A stretch of DNA of 64,000 bases from Micrococcus porci (GCF_020097155.1 NZ_CP083691.1:2480001-2544000); one strand, 5' to 3'. Positions 17,888-27,238 are shown, counted from the first letter of the stretch. Program-made: numbers and translations. Notes: generated from the letters alone by a model not told the origin.

Positions 17888-19132
17888 ATGCACCTGCTCG
17901 AGGCCGTCGTCCGTGACTACGCGTGGGGATCCCCCACCCTGCTGGCCGAGCTGGAGGGGCGTGAGCCCTCCGGCGCCCCCGAGGCGGAGAAGTGGCTGGG
18001 CGCCCACCCGGGCGCGCCGTGCACGGTGTCCGGCCCCGAGGGTCGGTGCGGCCTGGACGAGCTCATCGCCGCCGACCCCGCCCCCATGCTCGGGGAAGCC
18101 GCCCGCTTCGGACGCCTGCCGTACCTGATGAAGCTGCTCGCCGCCGGCCGGCCGCTCTCCATCCAGGCGCACCCGACCCGTGAGCGGGCCCGTGCGGGCT
18201 TCGCCGCGGAGGAGGCGGCGGGCGTGCCCGTCGACGCCCCGCACCGCAACTACAAGGACGACAACCACAAGCCCGAGATGATCGTGGCCCTCACCCCGTT
18301 CTCCGCGCTCTGCGGCTTCCGCCGACCGGAGGACGCGGCGGCCACGTTCGAGCGGATGGCCGACGCCCTCGCGGAGTGGGCCGACGGCGACGCCACCGAC
18401 GTGGGCATCGCCGCCCGCCGGATCGCGGCCCACCTGGCCGCCGAGGACGTCGAGGCGGCCTTCGCGGACATCCTCGACCCGGACGCCGTGTGGTCCGCGG
18501 GCGGCGTCGACCGGCTGATCGAGGCCGTGCGCGCCCAGCCGGACCTCGTGGCCCACGACCCCGCGCTCGCCACCGCCCTCGAGGTCGCCGAGCAGTGCCC
18601 GGGTGACCCCGGCGTCCTCGTCACGCTGCTGCTGAACCGTGTGGACCTGGTCCCCGGCCAGGCCGTGCACCTGCCCGCCGGCAACGTCCACGCCTACCTG
18701 CACGGCCTGGGCGTGGAGGTCATGGCCGCCTCGGACAACGTGCTGCGCGGCGGCCTGACCCCCAAGCACGTGGACGTGCCGGAGCTGCGCCGCGTGGTCG
18801 CGTTCGCCCCCCTGCCGGTGCCCTACACGGACCCGGTGGAGGACGGCGCGGGCGTGGTGCGCTACCGGCCGCCGTTCGAGGAGTTCGAGCTCACCCGGCT
18901 GGCGGCGGACGCCGGGGGGCCCTCGGCGGAGGCCCGTGTGGCCGGGCCCGCGATCGCCGTCGCCGTGGACGGACCGGCCGTGCTGGCGTGCGGGGCGGAC
19001 GCCGTGCGCCTGGAGGCCGGCGCGGCCGTGTTCCTGCCCGCGGAGGAGACCGCCGCCGCACCCCTGACGCTCTCCCCCGCCACGGACGACGCCCCGGCCC
19101 GCGTGTTCGTCGCCGCGCTGCCCACCGCCTGA
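17888..19132 (+). CDS. manA: Mannose-6-phosphate isomerase, class I
   Basis: 414 aa. Zinc enzyme interconverting fructose-6-phosphate and mannose-6-phosphate, the entry to GDP-mannose. The start VVRDYAWGSPTLLAELEG, the LSIQAHP zinc ligands, YKDDNHKPEMIVALTPF (zinc glutamate) and HLPAGNVHAYLHGLGVEVM are class I signatures. Leaderless start inferred from TAGGCT. manC is at 53.2-54.4 kb; the phosphomannomutase step is not in the window. Confidence 0.95.
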   Translation: MHLLEAVVRDYAWGSPTLLAELEGREPSGAPEAEKWLGAHPGAPCTVSGPEGRCGLDELIAADPAPMLGEAARFGRLPYLMKLLAAGRPLSIQAHPTRERARAGFAAEEAAGVPVDAPHRNYKDDNHKPEMIVALTPFSALCGFRRPEDAAATFERMADALAEWADGDATDVGIAARRIAAHLAAEDVEAAFADILDPDAVWSAGGVDRLIEAVRAQPDLVAHDPALATALEVAEQCPGDPGVLVTLLLNRVDLVPGQAVHLPAGNVHAYLHGLGVEVMAASDNVLRGGLTPKHVDVPELRRVVAFAPLPVPYTDPVEDGAGVVRYRPPFEEFELTRLAADAGGPSAEARVAGPAIAVAVDGPAVLACGADAVRLEAGAAVFLPAEETAAAPLTLSPATDDAPARVFVAALPTA

Positions 19133-19150
19133 GCGACCCGGCACCGCGGA

Positions 19151-19190
19151 CGACGACGGCCCCCGCCGGATCCGGCGGGGGCCGTCGTCG
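19151..19190. terminator. Perfect 40-bp palindrome, bidirectional terminator
   Basis: The left arm cgacgacggcccccgccgga is exactly the reverse complement of the right arm with no spacer. It lies between convergent manA (stop 19132) and glpX (stop 19208). Confidence 0.85.
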
Positions 19191-19207
19191 CGCTCAGCGG
19201 TGGTGCG

Positions 19208-20224
19208 TCAGCCGCGGTTCTTCAGCCACTGCGACCACTTGTCCACGTGGTGCTCGGCGTCCACGGTGCGGACCGTGCCGGACTTGGAGCGCATCACGAT
19301 GGACTGGGTGTGCACCCGGCCGCCGGCGAAGCGGACGCCGCGCAGCAGGTCGCCGTCGGTGATGCCGGTGGCGGCGAAGTAGCAGTGGTCGGAGGTGACC
19401 AGCTCGTCGGTGGTGAGGACCGCGTCGAGGTCCAGGCCGGCGTCGAGGGCCTTCTGCTTCTCGGCGTCGTCGGTGGGGGCCAGGCGGCCCTGGATCACGC
19501 CGCCGGTGGCCTTGATGGCGCACGCGGTGACGATGCCCTCCGGGGTGCCGCCGATGCCCATCATCATGTCCACGCCGGTGTCCGGGCGGGCGGCGGCGAT
19601 GGCGCCGGCCACGTCGCCGTCGAGGATGAACTTCACGCGCGCGCCGGCCGCGCGGATCTCCTTGACCAGGCCCTCGTGGCGGGGGCGGTCCAGCACGCAC
19701 ACGGTGACCTGGGAGACGGGCTTGTCCAGGGCCTTGGCCACGAGGTTCACGTTCTGCTTGACCGGCAGGCGCATGTCCACGAAGTCCGCGGCCTCCGGGC
19801 CCACGACGAGCTTGTCCATGTAGAACACGGCGGAGGGGTCGAACATGGTGCCGCGCTCGGCCACGGCGAACACGGACAGGGCGTTGTTGTAGCCCATGGC
19901 GGTCAGGCGGGTGCCGTCGATCGGGTCCACGGCCACGTCCACGGAGGCGCCCTTGCCGTCGCCCACGCGCTCGCCGTTGAACAGCATGGGGGCCTCGTCC
20001 TTCTCGCCCTCGCCGATCACCACGGTGCCGTCCATGGCCACGGTGTCCATGAACGCGCGCATCGCGTCCACCGCCGCGCCGTCCGCGCGGTTCTTGTCTC
20101 CGCCGCCGACCCAGGGGCTGGCCGCGATGGCCGCGGCCTCGGTCACGCGGACCAGCTCCATGGCGAGGTTGCGATCCGGGACGTGGTTCTCGTAGCCGGT
20201 GTTCTCCGAGGACGCGCTGGTCAT
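19208..20224 (-). CDS. glpX: Fructose-1,6-bisphosphatase, class II
   Basis: 338 aa. Dephosphorylates fructose-1,6-bisphosphate in gluconeogenesis; the GlpX type is the main FBPase of actinobacteria. The metal and phosphate motifs [23 protein letters not shown] and [22 protein letters not shown] are visible. The ATG at 20224 follows a ggagagcagg Shine-Dalgarno stretch. It is divergent from the DUF4245 gene, and fumC is close by; the glpX/DUF4245/fumC neighbourhood is shared with mycobacteria (Rv1098c-Rv1100). Confidence 0.96.
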   Translation of the reverse strand: MTSASSENTGYENHVPDRNLAMELVRVTEAAAIAASPWVGGGDKNRADGAAVDAMRAFMDTVAMDGTVVIGEGEKDEAPMLFNGERVGDGKGASVDVAVDPIDGTRLTAMGYNNALSVFAVAERGTMFDPSAVFYMDKLVVGPEAADFVDMRLPVKQNVNLVAKALDKPVSQVTVCVLDRPRHEGLVKEIRAAGARVKFILDGDVAGAIAAARPDTGVDMMMGIGGTPEGIVTACAIKATGGVIQGRLAPTDDAEKQKALDAGLDLDAVLTTDELVTSDHCYFAATGITDGDLLRGVRFAGGRVHTQSIVMRSKSGTVRTVDAEHHVDKWSQWLKNRG

Positions 20225-20347
20225 CCTGCTCTCCGATCCGTAGCTCGCGTGCGCGGCCCGCGGGCCCGCGCCGGGGGCGACTCTGCCCCGTCTGCTTCAT
20301 CCTAGGCCGCACCCGCCCGGCCGTCCCCCGATGCACGCCCGCGGTGG

Positions 20348-20353
20348 CACAAT
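20348..20353 (+). promoter_or_regulatory. -10 box of the DUF4245 operon
   Basis: CACAAT, seven bases before ATG 20361. A partial match to TANNNT, supported mainly by its spacing. Confidence 0.4.
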
Positions 20354-20360
20354 GCCAGGG

Positions 20361-20945
20361 ATGAGCTCCCCCGACCCCGCCGCGCCCCCCGCCCCCCGCC
20401 CTGTCCTGACGCCCAAGCAGGCGCAGCGGGCGCGTGCCCCGTGGATCGCGATGGTGCTCTCCACGCTGGCGGTGCTGGGGATCGTCCTCGTGGCCCTCAT
20501 GGTCAACCAGCCGCCGCCCGCCCCCGCGCAGGCGGACCGCGTGGACGTGGCGGCCGCCGCGTCCACCGTCCCCCACGACGACGGCGCCCTGCCCGCCCTG
20601 GCGCCCGACGTGCCCGAGCCCTGGGACTCGACCTACGCCCGCGTGGAGCGGCTGCAGGGCGTGGACACCTGGGACGTGGGCTGGGCCGTGAACGACGCCG
20701 TGTTCGCGGGGCTCAAACAGACCTCCCGTGCCGACCCCACCTGGCTGGCCCTGCGCGTGGGCTCCGCCCCCGCCGTGGGCACGGTGGACGTGGACGGGAT
20801 CACGTGGGACCACTACGCCCCGCAGGACTCGAAGGACCAGCACCTCGTGGCCGAGGTGCGAGGGAGCACCCTGGTCCTCACCACATCCGGGGACCAGGCC
20901 GTACTCGAGGACCTGGCCCGCGCCGTCGCGAAGGAGATCCGATGA
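20361..20945 (+). CDS. DUF4245 family membrane-anchored protein
   Basis: 194 aa. A short cytosolic N-terminus (TPKQAQRARAPW) is followed by one membrane helix (IAMVLSTLAVLGIVLVALMV) and an extracytoplasmic domain. This domain contains DTWDVGWAVNDAVFAGLKQ and ends VLTTSGDQAVLEDLARAVA, typical of DUF4245 next to glpX. Function is unknown. I chose ATG 20361 rather than the upstream in-frame 20331 because the -10-like CACAAT sits between them. Its TGA overlaps the ATG of the carbonic anhydrase gene by four bases (ATGA), so the two are coupled. Confidence 0.82.
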   Translation: MSSPDPAAPPAPRPVLTPKQAQRARAPWIAMVLSTLAVLGIVLVALMVNQPPPAPAQADRVDVAAAASTVPHDDGALPALAPDVPEPWDSTYARVERLQGVDTWDVGWAVNDAVFAGLKQTSRADPTWLALRVGSAPAVGTVDVDGITWDHYAPQDSKDQHLVAEVRGSTLVLTTSGDQAVLEDLARAVAKEIR

Positions 20946-21583
20946 CCACCGCCGCCGAGACCACTCCCGCCCGCCCCACCCCCGCCGAGGCGTGGAGGAC
21001 CCTCCAGGAGGGCAACCGCCGCTTCGTGGCCGGGACCCCGGGCCACCCCAACCAGGACTCGGAGCGCCGCCACGGGCTCACCGAGGGCCAGGCGCCCATC
21101 GCCGTGATCTTCGGGTGCGCCGACTCCCGCCTGGCCGCCGAGATCATCTTCGACGTGGGCCTCGGCGACGTCTTCGTGGTCCGCACCGCCGGGCACGTAG
21201 TCGACGACGCCGTGCTCGGCTCCCTCGAGTACGCGGTGGACTCCCTCGACGTGCCGCTGATCATCGTGCTCGGGCACGACTCCTGCGGCGCCGTCACGGC
21301 CACCGTCGAGTCCTACATCAGCGGCACCATGCCCGCCGGCTTCGTCCGCTCGCTCGTGGAGCGCATCACCCCGTCCGTGCTGGCCGGGCGCCGCCGCGGC
21401 CTCGAGGAGGTCGACGACTTCGTGGCCGAGCACGTGGACCAGACCTGCGACCGCCTCCTGGAGACCTCCCAGTCCGTGCGCGCCGCGGTCGAGGCCGGAC
21501 GGACCGCCGTCGTGGGCCTGACCTACTCGCTGGCGGAGGGCACCGCCTCCCCCGGCCGTGTGCACGGCCGCATCGAGGCCTGA
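20942..21583 (+). CDS. Beta-class carbonic anhydrase
   Basis: 213 aa. Interconverts CO2 and bicarbonate with a zinc ion held by two Cys and one His. The motifs FGCADSRLAAEIIF (first Cys and the Asp-Arg pair) and LGHDSCGAVTAT (His and second Cys) are intact, as are VRTAGHVVDDAVLGSLEYAV and the C-terminal VVGLTYSLAEG. It is translationally coupled to the DUF4245 gene. Bicarbonate is a substrate of PurK and of anaplerotic enzymes, which may be the demand it serves. Confidence 0.93.
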   Translation: MTTAAETTPARPTPAEAWRTLQEGNRRFVAGTPGHPNQDSERRHGLTEGQAPIAVIFGCADSRLAAEIIFDVGLGDVFVVRTAGHVVDDAVLGSLEYAVDSLDVPLIIVLGHDSCGAVTATVESYISGTMPAGFVRSLVERITPSVLAGRRRGLEEVDDFVAEHVDQTCDRLLETSQSVRAAVEAGRTAVVGLTYSLAEGTASPGRVHGRIEA

Positions 21584-21647
21584 GCGCCCACGATGGACGC
21601 CTGAGGACGCGCGCCCCGCACCCGGGACGCGCGTCCGGGCCGGTGCT

Positions 21648-21653
21648 TAGACT
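21648..21653 (+). promoter_or_regulatory. -10 box of fumC (leaderless)
   Basis: TAGACT, six bases before ATG 21660. Confidence 0.6.
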
Positions 21654-21659
21654 GGCGGC

Positions 21660-23084
21660 ATGACCGCACAGAACACTGAGCAGCAGTTCCGCATCGAGCA
21701 CGACACCATGGGCGAGGTGAAGGTGCCGGTGGACGCCCTCTACCGCGCCCAGACCCAGCGCGCCGTGGAGAACTTCCCGATCTCGGGCAAGACCCTCGAG
21801 CCGGCCCACATCCACGCCCTGGCTCAGATCAAGAAGGCCGCCGCCAAGGCCAACGCCGAGCTCGGCGTCATCTCCCAGGAGCGTGCGGACGCGATCGTCG
21901 CCGCCGCGGACGAGGTCATCTCCGGCAAGCACGACGGCGAGTACCCGATCGACGTGTTCCAGACCGGCTCCGGCACCTCCTCCAACATGAACACCAACGA
22001 GGTCCTCGCCACCCTGGCGACCCGCCGTCTCAAGGACGCGGGCTCCTCCGAGGAGGTCCACCCGAACGACCACGTGAACGCGTCCCAGTCCTCCAACGAC
22101 GTGTTCCCGACCTCCGTGCACGTGGCCGTCACCGGCGCCCTCGTGAACGACCTGAAGCCGGCGCTGGAGCACCTGGCCGAGTCCCTCGAGCGCAAGGCCG
22201 AGGAGTTCCAGGGCATCGTGAAGTCCGGCCGCACCCACCTGATGGACGCCACCCCGGTGACCCTGGGCCAGGAGTTCGGCGGCTACGCCGCGCAGGTGCG
22301 CTACGGCATCGAGCGCATCGAGGCCTCCCTGCCGCGCGTCGCCGAGGTCCCGCTCGGCGGCACCGCCGTGGGCACCGGCATCAACACCCCCCAGGGCTTC
22401 TCCGCCCGTGTGATCGAGCTGCTCGCCGAGGAGACCGGCCTGCCGATCACCGAGGCCCGCAACCACTTCGAGGCGCAGGCCAACCGCGACGGCCTCGTGG
22501 AGGCCTCCGGCCAGCTCCGGAACATCGCCTACTCGTTCATCAAGATCAACAACGACCTGCGCTGGATGGGCTCCGGCCCCAACACCGGCCTCGGCGAGAT
22601 CGCCCTCCCGGACCTGCAGCCGGGCTCCTCGATCATGCCCGGCAAGGTCAACCCGGTGATCTGCGAGGCCGCGATCATGGTCGCCGCCCAGGTGATCGGC
22701 AACGACACCACGATCTCCCTGTCCTCCACCAACGGCGCGTTCGAGCTGAACGTGGGCATCCCGGTGATGGCCGCCAACCTGCTGGAGTCCATCCGCCTGC
22801 TCGCCAACACCTCCCGCGTGATGGCCGACAAGATGATCGACGGCATCGAGGCCAACGAGGAGCGCTGCACCTTCCTGGCCGGGGCCTCCCCGTCCATCGT
22901 GACCCCGCTGAACAAGGTGATCGGCTACGAGGCCGCCGCCGCGATCGCCAAGCACGCCGTCAAGAACAAGATGACCGTGCGCGAGGCCGTGGTGGACCTC
23001 GGCTACGTGGAGCGCGGCGAGGTCACCGAGGAGCAGCTGGACAAGGCCCTCGACACCATGTCGATGACCCACCCCGGCGAGTGA
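21660..23084 (+). CDS. fumC: Fumarate hydratase, class II
   Basis: 474 aa. Iron-independent TCA-cycle enzyme converting fumarate to malate. Signatures visible: [53 protein letters not shown] and the family-wide [11 protein letters not shown]. It works downstream of the succinate dehydrogenase encoded at 54.6-58.1 kb. Codon choice is strongly C-ending (many gcc, ctc, atc), as expected for a highly expressed gene. Leaderless start inferred from TAGACT. Confidence 0.97.
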   Translation: MTAQNTEQQFRIEHDTMGEVKVPVDALYRAQTQRAVENFPISGKTLEPAHIHALAQIKKAAAKANAELGVISQERADAIVAAADEVISGKHDGEYPIDVFQTGSGTSSNMNTNEVLATLATRRLKDAGSSEEVHPNDHVNASQSSNDVFPTSVHVAVTGALVNDLKPALEHLAESLERKAEEFQGIVKSGRTHLMDATPVTLGQEFGGYAAQVRYGIERIEASLPRVAEVPLGGTAVGTGINTPQGFSARVIELLAEETGLPITEARNHFEAQANRDGLVEASGQLRNIAYSFIKINNDLRWMGSGPNTGLGEIALPDLQPGSSIMPGKVNPVICEAAIMVAAQVIGNDTTISLSSTNGAFELNVGIPVMAANLLESIRLLANTSRVMADKMIDGIEANEERCTFLAGASPSIVTPLNKVIGYEAAAAIAKHAVKNKMTVREAVVDLGYVERGEVTEEQLDKALDTMSMTHPGE

Positions 23085-23124
23085 CCAGGAGTGACGTCCC
23101 GCTGATGTGACTCCCGTCGCGTCC

Positions 23125-23157
23125 CAGGGCCCCCATCCGTAGAGGATGGGGGCCCTG
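23125..23157 (+). terminator. Hairpin terminator after fumC
   Basis: 14-bp arms (cagggcccccatcc and its complement) with a 5-nt loop, 40 bases after the stop codon. Confidence 0.8.
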
Positions 23158-23241
23158 CTGCTGTGCGGTCACCCCGCGGGAAAGGACGCCCTCCTGTGCA
23201 CCGCATCCGCCGCAGCGGTCCTCAGGGGAAGGCGCTGTCGG

Positions 23242-23745
23242 CTATGCCAGGAGCAGCACCCCCAGAGCCCCCGCCACCATCGCCGGCCCGAAGGGCAGGG
23301 CCGTATGGCGGTCCGCGCGTCGAGCCAGGACGAGCACCACGGCGACCACCCCGCCCAGGAGCACCGCCAGCACGGCGGCGGCCAGCACTGCGGCCAGCCC
23401 TGCGACGCCGCAGTACAGGCCCAGACCCGCGGCCAGCTTGACATCGCCGAGCCCCAGGCCGCCGCGCGTTAGCACGTGCAGGGCCAGCATCGCCAGGGCG
23501 TAGCCCAGCCCGCCCAGCAGGCACGAGGCCACCACGGACCACAGGCCGCCGAGCACCGCCCCGCCCCCCATGGCCACCACACCGCCCAGGGCCAGCCGTC
23601 CCGTCCACCGGTTCGGCAGCCGGTGCTCCCTCAGGTCCGTCCGCGCCAGGACCACGGAGCAGAGCAGGAACCACACCAGCCCCGCCGCCCACAGCATCGC
23701 GGTCAGCCGCTCCCCCGCCTCCCAGGCCCCCGTCCACCACGTCAT
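23242..23745 (-). CDS. A24 family prepilin peptidase (TadV/CpaA-like)
   Basis: 167 aa. Membrane aspartyl protease that would cut leader peptides of pilins. Both catalytic-aspartate motifs are present: LARTDLREHRLPN and GLGLGDVKLAAG (GxGD type). About six hydrophobic segments fill the rest. The N-terminal methyltransferase domain of classical PilD is absent, so it is of the short type. No pilin or tad/com gene is nearby. The start ATG 23745 follows TAGGGT by six bases. Confidence 0.88.
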   Translation of the reverse strand: MTWWTGAWEAGERLTAMLWAAGLVWFLLCSVVLARTDLREHRLPNRWTGRLALGGVVAMGGGAVLGGLWSVVASCLLGGLGYALAMLALHVLTRGGLGLGDVKLAAGLGLYCGVAGLAAVLAAAVLAVLLGGVVAVVLVLARRADRHTALPFGPAMVAGALGVLLLA

Positions 23746-23751
23746 GGCCCC

Positions 23752-23757
23752 ACCCTA
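23752..23757 (-). promoter_or_regulatory. -10 box of the prepilin peptidase gene (leaderless)
   Basis: TAGGGT on the minus strand, six bases from ATG 23745. Confidence 0.5.
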
Positions 23758-23831
23758 GGCGGCCCCGCACCCGCTCTCGCCGGCCGTCCACAGCCGGGTC
23801 TGACCAGGCTCTGCCGTGACACAGATGACAG

Positions 23832-23860
23832 TTGCAACCTGAAGCACCCGGGAGTAGAGT
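23832..23860 (+). promoter_or_regulatory. Promoter of the small RNA
   Basis: -35 TTGCAA (23832-23837), exactly 17 bases, -10 TAGAGT (23855-23860). The best consensus-type promoter in the window. No start codon sits at the expected start point near 23866. Confidence 0.75.
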
Positions 23861-23865
23861 CCTCG

Positions 23866-24022
23866 AAGTCGGATCCCCTCCGGGGGACGCCGATCCTGAG
23901 ACCCATGGCCTCGATCCCGTTTCAAGGGGCCATGCGGACGCGGGCTTCCTCGGTCCCCCATCCCCCCTCCGCGGGGCCGAGCACCCCCGCCGGGGGCCGC
24001 TGCGTGCAGCGGCCCCCCTTTT
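23866..24022 (+). ncRNA. Structured small RNA with C-rich loops, possibly the actinobacterial 6C RNA
   Basis: About 157 nt between a clear promoter and a clear intrinsic terminator in an otherwise gene-free gap between the prepilin peptidase and phoH. Stem I spans 23868-23894 (GUCGG/CCGAU outside, UCCCC/GGGGA inside). Stem II spans 23904-23934 (CAUGGCC/GGCCAUG). Stem III spans 23949-23981 (CUCGG and CCCC paired with GGGG and CCGAG), with a loop carrying a run of six C's. The six-C loop and the position of conserved-looking blocks recall the 6C sRNA of Streptomyces and mycobacteria (B11), whose C-rich loops pair with G-rich ribosome-binding sites. The existence of an sRNA is well supported; the 6C name is a judgement from memory of its description. 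Confidence 0.72.
23992..24022 (+). terminator. Intrinsic terminator of the small RNA
   Basis: A stem of about 12 bp (gggggccgctgc and its complement) followed by TTTT at 24019-24022. The only GC hairpin I found in the window with a proper T-run. It also separates the sRNA from convergent phoH. Confidence 0.85.
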
Positions 24023-24052
24023 CATGCCCGCCACTGCCCCGGGCGGCTCCTC

Positions 24053-25492
24053 TCAGTCCTCGCCCTCCTCCAGCAGCTCCGTCACCAGGGCGGCGATCGG
24101 CGAGCGCTCGGACCGCGTCAGCGTGACGTGGCCGAACAGCGGGTGCCCCTTGAGGGTCTCCACCACGGCCGCGATGCCGTCGTGCCGGCCCACGCGCAGG
24201 TTGTCCCGCTGGGCGACGTCGTGGGTGAGGACCACCTTGGAATCCCGGCCCATCCGGGAGAGCACCGTGAGCAGGACGTTCCGCTCGAGGGACTGCGCCT
24301 CGTCCACGATCACCCAGGAGTCGTGCAGGGACCGCCCGCGGATGTGCGTCAGCGGCAGCACCTCGAGCATCCCGCGGTCGACGACCTCGTCGATCACCGA
24401 CGGCGACACGATCGCGCTGAGGGTGTCGAACACCGCCTGCGCCCACGGGCCCATCTTCTCCCCCTCGGTGCCCGGCAGGTAGCCCAGGTCCTGGCCGCCC
24501 ACGGCGTACAGGGGACGGAACACCACCACCCTGCGGTGCTCCCGGCGCTCCATCACCGCCTCCAGGCCGGCGCACAGGGCCAGCGCCGACTTGCCCGTGC
24601 CGGCCCGTCCGCCCAGGGAGACGATGCCCACGCTCGGGTCCGTGAGCAGGTCGATGGCCAGCCGCTGGGCCGCCGAGCGGCCGTGCAGCCCGAACACGTC
24701 CGCGTCCCCCCGCACGAGGGTCGCGACGCCGCCCTCCCGCACCCGCGCCAGCCCGGCCGCCCGCGGCGAGGTGAGCGAGAGCCCCGTGTTCACGGGCAGG
24801 TCCACGGCCGTGGGGGCGGGCTCGCCCGGGACGGCGTCCACCCCGGAGCCGGCCACCTCGTCCAGGGGGATCCCGTGCAGGCCCATCCGGCCGTCGTCGT
24901 ACAGCGAGTCCAGGCGGTCCTCGTCCACACGGAGGGACACGGCCCCGCGCCAGCCGGAGTCCCGCACCAGCTCGTGCCGGTACTCGTCCGCGGCGAGCCC
25001 CATGGCGGCGGCCTTCACGCGCATCGGCAGGTCCTTGGACACGAGGGTCACGTCCCGGCCCTCGTCCGCGAGCGCCTTGGCCACCGCGAGGATCCGCGAG
25101 TCGTTGTCCGTGCCGCGGATGCCGAAGGGCAGCACGTCCGTGGAGACGTGGTTGAGCTCCACCCGCAGCGTGCCGCCCTGCGCGGTGAAGGGCACCGCGT
25201 CCTCCAGCGAGCCGTGGCGCACCCGCAGGTCCTCCAGGAGCCGCAGGGCGTGGCGGGCGGCGTGGCCGAGGTCGGGGTCCTGGCGCTTGCCCTCCAGCTC
25301 CGAGACGACGACGAGCGGCAGCACCACCTCGTGCTCCGCGAAGCGCACGAGGGCCCGCGGGTCGGAGAGGAGGACGGAGGTGTCCACCACGTAGGAGCGC
25401 CGCCCGTCCGACGCCGCCCCCTCCCGCACCTCCGCGCCCGTCTCGCCGGTCCCCCTGCCGTGCCGTCCGGTGCCGTCCGCCTGCAGCGTCAT
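24053..25492 (-). CDS. phoH2: PhoH2-type protein: PIN domain fused to PhoH ATPase
   Basis: 479 aa. PhoH2 proteins couple a PIN ribonuclease domain to a RecA-like PhoH ATPase and act as RNA helicase/RNases in mycobacteria. The PIN domain begins at about residue 33 ([15 protein letters not shown]) and continues through [13 protein letters not shown] and the acidic [10 protein letters not shown]. The PhoH domain has the Walker [33 protein letters not shown] and the Walker B-like [13 protein letters not shown]. The start ATG 25492 has a gaggagg ribosome-binding site. Corresponds to Rv1095. Confidence 0.92.
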   Translation of the reverse strand: MTLQADGTGRHGRGTGETGAEVREGAASDGRRSYVVDTSVLLSDPRALVRFAEHEVVLPLVVVSELEGKRQDPDLGHAARHALRLLEDLRVRHGSLEDAVPFTAQGGTLRVELNHVSTDVLPFGIRGTDNDSRILAVAKALADEGRDVTLVSKDLPMRVKAAAMGLAADEYRHELVRDSGWRGAVSLRVDEDRLDSLYDDGRMGLHGIPLDEVAGSGVDAVPGEPAPTAVDLPVNTGLSLTSPRAAGLARVREGGVATLVRGDADVFGLHGRSAAQRLAIDLLTDPSVGIVSLGGRAGTGKSALALCAGLEAVMERREHRRVVVFRPLYAVGGQDLGYLPGTEGEKMGPWAQAVFDTLSAIVSPSVIDEVVDRGMLEVLPLTHIRGRSLHDSWVIVDEAQSLERNVLLTVLSRMGRDSKVVLTHDVAQRDNLRVGRHDGIAAVVETLKGHPLFGHVTLTRSERSPIAALVTELLEEGED

Positions 25493-25634
25493 CGCTGGCC
25501 TCCTCGCCGTCGTGTCGGACGGATCCGCGCCCGTCCGGGGCCCACGGTAGGAGCGCCCGGTGCACCATAGGACGCGGGCCGCGTGAACGTCCGGTGAAGG
25601 TCTCGTGGCCCGGTGCGCGGGCCTGCGCCGCGGC

Positions 25635-25640
25635 TAGGCT
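25635..25640 (+). promoter_or_regulatory. -10 box of the rhomboid gene
   Basis: TAGGCT; the predicted start near 25647 gives a ~40-nt leader containing gagagga before GTG 25688, so this TAGGCT drives a leadered message. Confidence 0.5.
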
Positions 25641-25687
25641 GGCCGGACCGACCGTGCCGGCCACGCCCCCGATGAGAGGACACGCCC

Positions 25688-26332
25688 GTGCCCCTGCCCG
25701 ACCGCCGCCCCGCCGACGACGCCGTCCCCGCACCCCGCCCGTCCCTGACGCAGGCGGCGGCCCAGGGCCTGGTGCGCACCGTGGCCCCCACGGCCGTGCT
25801 CGTGGCGGCCATGTGGGTGATGTTCCTCGTCTCGATCGTCGGCGGCTCGACGCTGATCGGCGGGCTGGGGCTGATCCCCCGCCGCGCGGCCGGCCTCGAC
25901 GGAATCCTCTTCTCGCCTCTGCTGCACGGCGGCTGGCGGCACCTGGTCGGCAACACCACCGCGCTGCTCGTGCTCGGGCCGGTCGCGGCGGCCGTGTCCC
26001 GCCGGCCCCTGGCGCTGCTCGCGGCGGCCTGGCTGGGCTCCGGCGCGCTGACCTGGGTGATCGGGACGCCCGGCGTGCACGTGGGCGCCTCGGGGATCGT
26101 CTACGCGCTGATCGCCTTCCTGCTGGTCTACGGCGTCGTCGCCCGCCGGGTGCTCGCGGTGGTGGTCGCCGTGGCGGTGGCCGCCGCGCACCTGGGCTCG
26201 TCCCTGCTCGGCCTGCTGCCCCAGCCGGGGGTGTCCTGGACCGGGCACCTGGCCGGCGCCGTCGTCGGGGTGGGCCTGGCCCTGCTGTGGGGGCGCGCGG
26301 ACCGGCCCGCCCGCGCCCCGCTGGGCCCCTGA
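25688..26332 (+). CDS. Rhomboid family intramembrane serine protease
   Basis: 214 aa. Cleaves membrane proteins within the bilayer using a Ser-His dyad. The catalytic serine is in VHVGASGIVYALIAF and the histidine in SWTGHLAGAVVGVG. The preceding LLHGGWRHLVGNTTALLVLG is the usual L1-loop/TM2 signature with its conserved His and Asn. About six helices. The GTG at 25688 follows gatgagagga at good spacing. Confidence 0.9.
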   Translation: MPLPDRRPADDAVPAPRPSLTQAAAQGLVRTVAPTAVLVAAMWVMFLVSIVGGSTLIGGLGLIPRRAAGLDGILFSPLLHGGWRHLVGNTTALLVLGPVAAAVSRRPLALLAAAWLGSGALTWVIGTPGVHVGASGIVYALIAFLLVYGVVARRVLAVVVAVAVAAAHLGSSLLGLLPQPGVSWTGHLAGAVVGVGLALLWGRADRPARAPLGP

Positions 26333-26369
26333 GGTCCTCGGCCGGGTCCCGGCCGACGGGCGGGCCGGC

Positions 26370-27143
26370 TCAGGAGCCGAAGCGGCGCTGACGGCGGCCG
26401 TAGTCGCGCAGGGCGCGGAGGAAGTCCGTGCGCCGGAACGCCGGCCACATGGCCTCGCAGAAGTAGAACTCGGAGTACGCGGACTGCCACGTCATGAAAC
26501 CGGAGAGGCGCTGCTCCCCGGAGGTGCGGATCACCAGGTCCGGGTCGGGCTGACCGCGCGTGTAGAGGCGGTCGGAGATCGCGTCCACGGTCAGCTCGGC
26601 GGCCACGTCGGCGGCCGAGCGCCCCTCGGCCGCGGCCTCCTCCAGCAGCTCGCGGACGGCGTCGACGATCTCCAGGCGACCGCCGTAGCCCACCGCCACG
26701 TTCACGTGCACCCCGGTGTTGTCCCGGGTCCGCTCGGCGACGTCCCGGAGCTGCTGCGCCATCCGCGGCGGCAGCAGGTCGACGGCGCCCACCGGCTGCA
26801 CGCGCACGGGGGCGCGGTCCTCCCGCGGCTCGGCCAGGCGCTGGGTGGTGGTCGTGATGATCTCCAGCAGCGGTGTCAGCTCCGCCGCGGGGCGGGCCAG
26901 GTTCTCGGTGGAGAGCATGTACAGGGTGACCACGGGGACCCCGACCTCGTCGCACCAGCCGATGAAGTCGATGATCCGGTCCGCGCCGGCCTGGTGGCCC
27001 TCCTGGGTGGTGGCCCCGAAGGCCCGCGCCCAGCGCCGGTTGCCGTCCACCAGCACCCCCACGTGGTGCGGCAGACGCTCCGGGTCGAGCTCGCCGGCGA
27101 GACGTCGCTCGTAGAGGCGGTAGAAGACCTCGGGTCGGCGCAC
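26370..27143 (-). CDS. cis-Prenyltransferase (isoprenyl diphosphate synthase, UppS family)
   Basis: 257 aa. Condenses isopentenyl diphosphate with an allylic diphosphate in cis. Family motifs are VGVLVDGNRRWARA (catalytic Asp), LYMLSTENLARP, NVAVGYGGRLEIVDAV, DLVIRTSGEQRLSGFMTWQSAYSEFYF and a basic tail GRRQRRFGS. DGNRRW in place of DGNGRW and STENL in place of STENW are features I associate with the Rv1086 short-chain (Z-farnesyl) type. The product length may therefore be short, with another UppS elsewhere. The GTG at 27143 has gcgaggtga as ribosome-binding site; TATCCT on the minus strand further up may be the -10 box. Confidence 0.87.
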   Translation of the reverse strand: MRRPEVFYRLYERRLAGELDPERLPHHVGVLVDGNRRWARAFGATTQEGHQAGADRIIDFIGWCDEVGVPVVTLYMLSTENLARPAAELTPLLEIITTTTQRLAEPREDRAPVRVQPVGAVDLLPPRMAQQLRDVAERTRDNTGVHVNVAVGYGGRLEIVDAVRELLEEAAAEGRSAADVAAELTVDAISDRLYTRGQPDPDLVIRTSGEQRLSGFMTWQSAYSEFYFCEAMWPAFRRTDFLRALRDYGRRQRRFGS

Positions 27144-27238
27144 GGGTCACCTCGCTGTTCCGCTGGGGGCCGGGGGATCCAGGATACGCGCAGGCCACAC
27201 GGGACGGGAGGCGCGGGACGGTGTGGGAGCATGGGGGG

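Noticed and set aside
23832..24482. Open frames of ~216 codons crossing the sRNA and phoH
   Set aside because: They are Pro/Arg/Ser-rich shadows running antisense through phoH. The region between promoter and terminator has no ribosome-binding site or conserved-looking protein.
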